From JABHGY01 sp964525185 (GTDB taxonomy: Bacteria > Fidelibacterota > Marinisomatia > Marinisomatales > UBA1611), in assembly GCA_964525185.1 (NCBI GenBank), contig CAZGFQ010000050.1, forward strand, positions 1 to 12,984: a stretch of DNA of 12,984 bases, read 5' to 3'. A program made the translations under genes and the position numbers. Positions 8,120 to 12,984 of the stretch are shown here, in pieces. Within the stretch, counting starts at the first letter, position 1; every line of letters starts with the position of its first letter. Below the pieces are notes generated by a model, which was not told where the DNA came from, did no database searches, and was given only the letters and a program-made list of their open reading frames with translations.

Positions 8120-8569
8120 ATGTATAAACCCATTATCATTATAGTAATAGCATCTCTCTTATATATCGTTTTGATTAAGCCATTAAGGGGCATCCTTAAT
8201 CGTAAAGTCTTTTTTCCTATTGTATCTATGGTATTACCCGATGATGAAGTTTCTTTGCCTTTAAATAATTCAGCTATGATAATCTTGGGATCTACTAGTG
8301 AAGAAGATAGGGTTTGGATATCGTTTCCATTTGGTGGTTTATTTTTTATTCCGTTAGCCTTATTTGCTTATAAAAAGAATATCAATTATTGTGCATTATT
8401 AACTTATTTCCATCTGGGAATATTCACATTTTCTTTTATTTTAGTATTACCAACATTTAGAAGCGTTTTTTCATATTTTCCCACAAATATTATTGATAAT
8501 ATGTCAATGGCATTAGGGATTATATTTACATTAATCGCTTTTAAATCTTATTTAATAAAGAAAATGTAA
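8120..8569 (+). CDS. Small polytopic membrane protein of unknown function in the polysaccharide locus
   Basis: The product is 149 residues and is not recognised. Hydrophobic segments lie at ~3-20, 68-84, 90-110 and 127-146. A ~45-residue loop (22-66) between the first and second helices contains DDEVSLPLNN and SEEDRVWISFPFGG and is probably extracytoplasmic. The size and the long loop after helix 1 recall small membrane proteins that accompany exosortase-type enzymes (XrtX-associated family and similar). That is a weak impression, and no exosortase lies in the window. The gene sits 21 bases after rmlA and 56 bases before the epimerase gene, so it is transcribed with them. A role in polymer assembly or in protein sorting linked to the polymer are both open. 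Confidence 0.8.
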   Translation: MYKPIIIIVIASLLYIVLIKPLRGILNRKVFFPIVSMVLPDDEVSLPLNNSAMIILGSTSEEDRVWISFPFGGLFFIPLALFAYKKNINYCALLTYFHLGIFTFSFILVLPTFRSVFSYFPTNIIDNMSMALGIIFTLIAFKSYLIKKM

Positions 8570-8629
8570 ATGAAAAAGTTATCCGTCTTGGCGATAGAGA
8601 TGAATGTGGGGAAAAAATATAATAAATGA
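8570..8629 (+). CDS. Possible 19-codon leader ORF overlapping the epimerase start
   Basis: An ATG directly follows the stop of the membrane-protein gene and opens 19 codons, beginning MKKLSVLAIEMN. It ends at a TGA that overlaps the epimerase ATG as ATGA. Such an arrangement could couple translation from one gene to the next. There is no homology to support a functional peptide, and it may be chance in spacer DNA. Confidence 0.2.
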   Translation: MKKLSVLAIEMNVGKKYNK

Positions 8630-9588
8630 ATAAAAAAAGAATATTAGTGACAGGTGCTGCTGGTTTTATTGGGTTGCATTTATGTAAAAGTCTTTTAGAT
8701 GATGGGTTTGAAGTTCTTGGGATTGATAATATGAATCATTATTATGATCCTGCACTCAAACAAGCGCGATTGGAAATATTAACAGAGTATGATGCTTTTT
8801 CCTTCTCTAAGTCAGATATATCCAATTTGAGTCATCTAGAAGAAAATTTCAAATCGTTTCAACCAAACAAAGTAGTTAATTTGGCTGCTCAACCTGGAGT
8901 ACGATATAGCATTGAGAATCCACATGCATATATACAAACGAATGTGGTAGGTTTTATGAATATTTTAGAATGTTGCCGACATAACGATGTGGAAGGGTTG
9001 ATATATGCATCTAGTTCGTCTGTTTATGGTGGAAATGAAAAAATTCCTTTTTCTGAAGATGACAGAGTAGATAATCCAGTATCCATTTATGCAGCAACAA
9101 AAAAATCTAACGAATTGATGGCTTATACTTACAACCACTTATATGGGCTTCATACAACAGGATTACGTTTCTTTACTGTATATGGTCCTTGGGGTCGTCC
9201 TGACATGGCCATGTATATCTTTTCTGATAAAATAAATAGAGACGAACCCATACCGGTATTTAATCATGGGAAAATGAAACGAGATTTCACTTATATTGAT
9301 GATATTATTCAAGGGGTGAGGGCTGCATTGATTGAGAATTATCAGTGCGAAGTATTTAACTTAGGAAATAATAATTGGGAAGAACTTATGGATGTTATTT
9401 CCATCCTAGAAAAGGAGTTGGGGCAGAATGCAGATATCAACTTTATGGATATGCAACTAGGAGATGTGAAAAAAACATATGCAAATATTGATAGATCGGC
9501 AGAAAAGTTAGATTACAAACCGCAAACGAATATTGATGAAGGTATTAAAAGATTTATTAAATGGTATAAGCTGTATACGACCTCATAA
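8626..9588 (+). CDS. NAD-dependent sugar-nucleotide epimerase, probable UDP-glucuronate 4-epimerase
   Basis: The product is 320 residues, an extended short-chain dehydrogenase/reductase. The Rossmann motif GAAGFIG is at 10-16, an acidic D34 follows beta-2, AAQPGVRYS is at 87-95, and the catalytic S-Y-K set includes SSSSVYG at 129-135 and YAATK at 155-159. GPWGRPDMA at 187-195 and KRDFTYIDD at 218-226 follow. The AAQPGVRYS and GPWGRPDMA motifs are characteristic of the UDP-glucuronate 4-epimerase group (GAE, LpsL, CapI), which produces UDP-galacturonate for acidic polysaccharides. A related 4-epimerase specificity is possible. It ends the first block of the polysaccharide locus, and no clear terminator follows. 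The Shine-Dalgarno is weak (GGGGAAA about 13 bases upstream). Confidence 0.95.
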   Translation: MNKKRILVTGAAGFIGLHLCKSLLDDGFEVLGIDNMNHYYDPALKQARLEILTEYDAFSFSKSDISNLSHLEENFKSFQPNKVVNLAAQPGVRYSIENPHAYIQTNVVGFMNILECCRHNDVEGLIYASSSSVYGGNEKIPFSEDDRVDNPVSIYAATKKSNELMAYTYNHLYGLHTTGLRFFTVYGPWGRPDMAMYIFSDKINRDEPIPVFNHGKMKRDFTYIDDIIQGVRAALIENYQCEVFNLGNNNWEELMDVISILEKELGQNADINFMDMQLGDVKKTYANIDRSAEKLDYKPQTNIDEGIKRFIKWYKLYTTS

Positions 9589-9699
9589 AAAGTAAACGGT
9601 TGATTATTTTATAAAGAATTGTCCATTTGAACATTTATAAAAATTTACAAAACTAGCTTATAGGAATAATAATGAAATATTTCGACTACAATAAGTCTA

Positions 9700-9715
9700 T
9701 ATAATGGTAGTTGTA
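9700..9715 (+). repeat. Repeat copy 1, TATAATGGTAGTTGTA
   Basis: First direct copy of the 16-base motif. The core ATGGTAGTT is at 9704-9712. It contains a perfect TATAAT, but no -35-like hexamer lies 16-18 bases upstream. Confidence 0.85.
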
Positions 9716-9798
9716 TCCGTATCTTACGTAATATATAGTTATAAGGATTATTAAGCGTAATACATATTTAGAATGCAATTAAGATAATTACGATATAA

Positions 9799-9814
9799 TA
9801 TAATGGTAGTTGTT
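9799..9814 (+). repeat. Repeat copy 2, TATAATGGTAGTTGTT
   Basis: Direct copy with the core at 9803-9811, 99 bases after copy 1. An overlapping second TATAAT starts five bases earlier. Confidence 0.85.
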
Positions 9815-9863
9815 ACTAATATAGACAAATAATCAATACCAGTTGTCATAATCGCTACAATTT

Positions 9864-9879
9864 GATTATTTCGATAATC
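9864..9879. other. Small hairpin with TTCG loop
   Basis: GATTAT at 9864-9869 pairs with ATAATC at 9874-9879 around TTCG. The stem is only six mostly A-T pairs. UUCG is a stabilising RNA tetraloop mainly when closed by C-G, which it is not here. Confidence 0.3.
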
Positions 9880-10049
9880 TAATATAGCCTATGAATCAAT
9901 CAATTATTATACTATTTATTGTTTAGACGTTCGTCCGTCAGGAATTCAGACAATAACTGGCTATAATATGTTAAATTAGAATCCATATTATTAGTAGGAT
10001 CAAAGTAGTTGAAAGAAAATATAATTTCGGTTCAGTAAAACCAGTTAAT

Positions 10050-10065
10050 TATAATGGTAGTTATA
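10050..10065 (+). repeat. Repeat copy 3, TATAATGGTAGTTATA
   Basis: Direct copy with the core at 10054-10062. It differs from copy 1 only near the 3' end (AT in place of GT). It joins a CCAGTTAATT motif on its left. Confidence 0.8.
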
Positions 10066-10128
10066 TTGATATTCCGACGAGAGCCCTAGTAATATACTTA
10101 TAAATAATTAATGTTATACAATCACATA

Positions 10129-10144
10129 ATACATGGTAGTTGTT
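10129..10144 (+). repeat. Repeat copy 4, variant ATACATGGTAGTTGTT
   Basis: Direct copy with the core at 10133-10141, 79 bases after copy 3. The TATAAT half is degenerate here, while ATGGTAGTTGTT is intact. This suggests the core, not the TATAAT, is the constrained part. Confidence 0.75.
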
Positions 10145-10273
10145 GATATATGCGTCGAAACCAGTCAATTAATAATATTATTAGCGATTTTAATTCTATT
10201 TTGAGCATGATATGATTGAAATTTAGGAATCTATTATAAATATAAAATACAATTATAATTATCATTATATTGT

Positions 10274-10286
10274 TTAACTACCATTA
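10274..10286 (-). repeat. Repeat copy 5, inverted
   Basis: AACTACCATTA at 10276-10286 is TAATGGTAGTT on the minus strand, the only copy of the core in the opposite orientation. With copy 6 at 10366-10379 it forms an 11-base inverted repeat bracketing ~80 bases. Confidence 0.75.
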
Positions 10287-10356
10287 CTACGAGAGAAAAT
10301 ATGAAGTAAATTTATTATGCAGAATGATAATATTGTATATTTGTATGTCATTCTAA

Positions 10357-10380
10357 GGGGTAGTTATAATGGTAGTTGTA
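10357..10380 (+). repeat. Repeat copy 6 with an adjoining partial copy
   Basis: TATAATGGTAGTTGTA is at 10365-10380 (core 10369-10377) and is identical to copy 1. It is directly preceded by a partial unit, GGTAGTT, at 10359-10365, giving two GGTAGTT boxes 12 bases apart. It is the copy nearest to the start at 10459. Confidence 0.8.
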
Positions 10381-10458
10381 TTAATATATTTATTGTGTAA
10401 ATTAAAATATGCTAAAAATGCACAGTTTTTATAATGAAATAGAAAAATCATTAATTCT

Positions 10459-11259
10459 ATGAGTAGTATATACAAAAAAGGTCGAGACGGCTATTATTAT
10501 TATCAAACTTATGTTTATAATCCCGAAACTGGGAAAAAAAATAAACGTATTTTTCATTCATTAAATACAAAAAATCTCAATGATGCGCAATTACAACAAG
10601 TTGAATTAGATAATAAGTATCAAAATGAATCGTTAGTAACTACAAATTCAATTTTATCTAGATTATCGTTAGGGAAAAATAGAATTATTATTTTAATAGG
10701 TGTTATAATAACTCTATTTTATTGGAATCCATTTAAATCATCTCCTATACAACAAAAAAGTACTCACGACGAAAAAATATTAATATCTACACAAATTGAA
10801 AAAGAAGCAATAACGCAAGATTCAATAAAGGCAGTTCAAAATAAAACTCAAGTTAAATCAATAGTCGAAGCAAAAGAGTCTTCATTTGTAAAAATGACTC
10901 CTAAAGAAAAAATAGCCACCAAGACATACGCTACCATCCCAAACTATAAAGTAATAAAAGTGGATCGTTTATCCGATACATTTAAACAGGGAAAAATATA
11001 TGTGACTATTGATGATAAATCGTCAAAAGAAGATATGCAATTACTTTGCACACATTTAAAGGATAAATACCCAGAATTTTCCAATATTGTCATTTGTCTT
11101 TATACCAATTCCCCTGCAGGAATTGAATTAGCAAATGGACAAAAATCTACTCATAGTCCACAAGAACAACAAAAGGCCTGGCTCGTTATGTACACATATA
11201 ATCCAGTAGAAGGGGAATATTTTGACAATAACCCAAGTCGTCAGTTAAACAATTATTAA
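10459..11259 (+). CDS. Membrane-anchored protein with integrase arm-type DNA-binding-like N-terminus; candidate regulator
   Basis: The product is 266 residues. Residues 2-55 (SIYKKGRDGYYYYQTYV, then KKNKRIFHSLNT, then a helix to ~55) match the beta-beta-beta-helix pattern of the AP2-like arm-site-binding domain at the N-terminus of tyrosine recombinases. No recombinase catalytic domain and no R-H-R-Y set follow. A single membrane helix spans ~75-89, flanked on its N-side by K/R, so the N-terminus should be cytoplasmic. Residues 90-160 are a polar Lys/Gln/Thr-rich linker. Residues ~162-256 form a compact alpha/beta domain (KIYVTIDDKSSKED, SNIVICLY, KAWLVMYTYNP) that would be extracytoplasmic and that I cannot name. 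It lies just after the repeat-rich gap and 23 bases before the SLBB exporter gene. A membrane-bound DNA-binding regulator is inferred, not shown. Confidence 0.85.
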   Translation: MSSIYKKGRDGYYYYQTYVYNPETGKKNKRIFHSLNTKNLNDAQLQQVELDNKYQNESLVTTNSILSRLSLGKNRIIILIGVIITLFYWNPFKSSPIQQKSTHDEKILISTQIEKEAITQDSIKAVQNKTQVKSIVEAKESSFVKMTPKEKIATKTYATIPNYKVIKVDRLSDTFKQGKIYVTIDDKSSKEDMQLLCTHLKDKYPEFSNIVICLYTNSPAGIELANGQKSTHSPQEQQKAWLVMYTYNPVEGEYFDNNPSRQLNNY

Positions 11260-11282
11260 AATTTCAACATAATAGGAATAAC

Positions 11283-12984
11283 ATGAAAAAAATAACATTT
11301 ACACTCATATTTATATTTGTTTCACTCTTTGGTCAAACTGATTCTCAAATCAGGCAGGCGAAAGAAATGATGAAATCTTCCGGCATGCCTGAATCTCAGG
11401 CAAAAGCTGTCGCAAAATCTAAAGGATACACTGATAAACAAATTGATGCAGCGATAAAAAAAGAAAAATCAAAAAAAGCTGAAGCAATTCCAACATCAGA
11501 TAATCATAGTACAGTCGGTTTACCAGATTTAGGAGCAACAAACCAAGTTACACAAGAAGAAAATGCAATAGATCAAAACGTAGATTCACCTGATAATGAA
11601 ATAAGCGATGAATTATCCATAATAGGTGATGAAGAATTGGACATTATTGATGAGAAAAATCTCGAATCAGAATTGCAACCAAAAAGATCAAAGCTTGGTC
11701 ATTTTGGGTATGATATTTTCAAACGTGATCCAGCAATTTTTCAAGCTACATCTGTCGGTGCTGTTGATCCGGATTATTTAATTGGACCTGGAGATGAATT
11801 AATAGTCATGCTTTGGGGCGAAACACAATTTCGACAAGTATTATCGGTTGATAGAGAAGGATTTGTTTTTATTCCAGAAGTGGGCCAAGTTTTTGTTAAT
11901 GGACTCAATCTTAAATTACTCGAATCAAAATTATTTCGTGTTTTATCTCAATCGTATGCCAGTTTAAATCCTCAAGGTAGAAAACCAACAACATTTTTAG
12001 ATGTTAGTTTAGGAAATCTTCGACCTTTACGTGTTCAAGTGTTGGGTGAGGTCGCTCAACCGGGAGCTTATACCGTAAGTCCATCCGCAACTCTTTTTTC
12101 ATCTCTCTATTATTTTAATGGCCCTACGACATTAGGATCCCTTAGAGACATACGATTAATTCGAGCCGGAAAGGAAATTGCGTCCATAGATTTTTATGAC
12201 TATTTACTTACTGGTAAAAAGCCAAATGACCATAAACTGCAATTAGATGATGTTATTTTTATTCCTAAACGATTAAAAACGGTTACAATCGAAGGGGAAG
12301 TTAATCGACCTGGTATTTATGAAGCTAAACCGAATGAAAATATTACGGATCTAATCAAAATGGCTGGAGATTTAAAAATTACAGCCTATCTAGATCGTGC
12401 ACAAATTGATCGCATTGTCCCATTCGAAGATAGGGCAAAAGTGGGCATGGATCGTATGTTCACCGATGTTAATCTTGAAACTGTCATGGAAAATGATTCA
12501 CACTTTCCTTTACAAGATGGCGACCGAATCCAAGTATTCTCCGTACTAGATTTGAGAACCAATGTGGCCGTAATTCAAGGTGCAGTTACACGCCCTGGGA
12601 GTTATGATTTAGGGGAATTCCTTACATTAAGTAGTCTAATCGAAAAAGCGGATGGTTTACTGGGCGATGCATATCTAGATCGTGTTGATATTGTTCGAAT
12701 TAAAGATGATTTTACAGAACAACTCATAAAATTGGATTTAAATAAAGTCCTGAGTGGTAACCCGGAAAATGATATTGAACTCCAAGGACTTGATCGCATT
12801 CGCATTTATGGCATGACAGAAATGGTACCTTCGAATTATGTTTCAATTCGGGGACATGTGAAACGTCCGGGAAAATTTTTACTTCAAGAAAATATGACCT
12901 TGTATGATTTAATTTTTAAATCAGGTGGTTTTGTAGATGATGAATTCAAGAAACGTGCCTATTTGAAACGAGCGGAATTAGTAA
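11283..12984 (+). CDS. Wza/GumB-type polysaccharide export protein with multiple SLBB domains, 3' end beyond window
   Basis: At least 567 residues are present and the frame is still open at the window edge. Residues 1-18 are a signal peptide ending at FGQ, with no lipobox cysteine, unlike Wza itself. Residues 23-65 are a helical Lys/Ala-rich segment (SQAKAVAKSKGYTDKQID), and ~65-135 an acidic low-complexity linker. The Poly_export domain starts near 160 with YLIGPGDELIVMLWGE. SLBB-type repeats carry the G-x-V-x-x-PG motif near 255-261 (GEVAQPG), 338-344 (GEVNRPG), 433-439 (GAVTRPG) and 524-530 (GHVKRPG). Long multi-SLBB exporters of this type are common in FCB-group capsule loci and form the periplasm/outer-membrane channel working with a Wzz-like protein. 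An AGGAA lies about five bases before the ATG. It is probably co-transcribed with the preceding membrane protein. Confidence 0.95.
   Translation, partial: MKKITFTLIFIFVSLFGQTDSQIRQAKEMMKSSGMPESQAKAVAKSKGYTDKQIDAAIKKEKSKKAEAIPTSDNHSTVGLPDLGATNQVTQEENAIDQNVDSPDNEISDELSIIGDEELDIIDEKNLESELQPKRSKLGHFGYDIFKRDPAIFQATSVGAVDPDYLIGPGDELIVMLWGETQFRQVLSVDREGFVFIPEVGQVFVNGLNLKLLESKLFRVLSQSYASLNPQGRKPTTFLDVSLGNLRPLRVQVLGEVAQPGAYTVSPSATLFSSLYYFNGPTTLGSLRDIRLIRAGKEIASIDFYDYLLTGKKPNDHKLQLDDVIFIPKRLKTVTIEGEVNRPGIYEAKPNENITDLIKMAGDLKITAYLDRAQIDRIVPFEDRAKVGMDRMFTDVNLETVMENDSHFPLQDGDRIQVFSVLDLRTNVAVIQGAVTRPGSYDLGEFLTLSSLIEKADGLLGDAYLDRVDIVRIKDDFTEQLIKLDLNKVLSGNPENDIELQGLDRIRIYGMTEMVPSNYVSIRGHVKRPGKFLLQENMTLYDLIFKSGGFVDDEFKKRAYLKRAELV

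Larger units (their letters stand above)
9839..10176. repeat. Second dispersed motif family, CCAGTYAATTA-like
   Basis: Direct copies are CCAGTTGTCATAAT at 9839-9852, CCAGTTAATTATAAT at 10041-10055 and CCAGTCAATTAATAAT at 10161-10176, each preceded by A. An inverted copy, AATAACTGG, is at 9952-9960. The 10041 copy runs straight into repeat copy 3 of the other family. The motif is shorter and less conserved than ATGGTAGTT, so chance in AT-rich DNA cannot be excluded. Confidence 0.45.
9589..10458. other. 870-base AT-rich non-coding region with dispersed short repeats
   Basis: All frames are broken by frequent stops, and I see no tRNA, rRNA or IS element. Six copies of ATGGTAGTT (five direct, one inverted) and four occurrences of a CCAGTT/C motif are spread irregularly over the segment. 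Small hairpins are present, for example GATTAT-TTCG-ATAATC at 9864-9879. The region precedes an unusual gene with an integrase-arm-like domain and an SLBB exporter gene, and most likely holds their control elements. It could also be a remnant of an integrated element or a long 5' leader. Confidence 0.8.

Noticed and set aside
9700..10380. CRISPR array
   Set aside because: Repeat units are only ~9-16 bases, occur in both orientations, and lie 79 to more than 200 bases apart without uniform spacers. No cas genes are nearby.
9589..10458. Degraded gene or structured RNA gene filling the gap
   Set aside because: All frames are full of stops without recognisable protein fragments. Hairpins are small and mostly A-T, with no tRNA or known riboswitch motif.
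10459..11259. Intact integrase or mobile element
   Set aside because: Only an arm-like N-terminal segment is present. No catalytic Arg-His-Arg-Tyr set, excisionase, target duplication or tRNA attachment site was seen.
12602..12805. 67-codon minus-strand ORF
   Set aside because: It lies wholly inside the SLBB exporter coding region, whose motifs are unambiguous on the plus strand.

Overview
The window comes from an AT-rich bacterium with a Gram-negative envelope. It encodes an outer-membrane TonB-dependent receptor with a carboxypeptidase-regulatory-like N-terminal domain, a lipoprotein, and an SLBB-type polysaccharide exporter. The protein style fits the FCB superphylum. Candidatus Marinimicrobia (SAR406) is my best guess, but it is an inference from sequence feel and no marker gene is present. 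Strong Shine-Dalgarno sites precede some genes (about 663-668 on the plus strand, 5835-5841 on the minus strand). Most surface-polysaccharide genes instead have A/T-rich leaders with no clear Shine-Dalgarno.

Region 1 (1-273) is intergenic. It holds a near-perfect terminator hairpin, two GC-rich REP-like palindromes and a second terminator-like hairpin. Region 2 (274-3358, plus strand) looks like a metal-acquisition operon: a small secreted or anchored Cys/His protein, a His/Glu/Asp-rich lipoprotein, and an overlapping TonB-dependent receptor with ZnuD-like plug motifs. Zinc is the favoured substrate, by inference. Region 3 (3499-5829, minus strand) is a tightly coupled pair: an unrecognised exported protein with a DKxxHF motif, then a PlsC-superfamily acyltransferase whose start directly follows the stop of the first gene.

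Region 4 (6049-12984 and beyond, plus strand) is the start of an exopolysaccharide or capsule locus. It runs Wzz/GumC-type chain-length protein, RmlA, a four-helix membrane protein of unknown function, a UDP-glucuronate 4-epimerase-like enzyme, an 870-base non-coding gap, an unusual membrane protein, and a multi-SLBB Wza-like exporter cut by the window edge. RmlA would supply dTDP-glucose and the epimerase UDP-galacturonate. The Wzz-like and SLBB proteins would control chain length and export.

The most interesting part is 9589-11259. The gap carries six copies of the 9-mer ATGGTAGTT, five direct and one inverted. Four of the direct copies sit inside TATAATGGTAGTTRT. A second dispersed motif, CCAGTYAATTA-like, is also present. 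Immediately downstream is a 266-residue protein whose first ~55 residues look like the arm-site-binding domain of tyrosine recombinases. No catalytic domain follows; instead there is one membrane helix, a linker and a compact C-terminal domain. Irregularly spaced short repeats beside a gene with an arm-type domain recall a phage attP region. My main hypothesis is a domesticated integrase arm domain working as a membrane-anchored DNA-binding regulator of the polysaccharide exporter.
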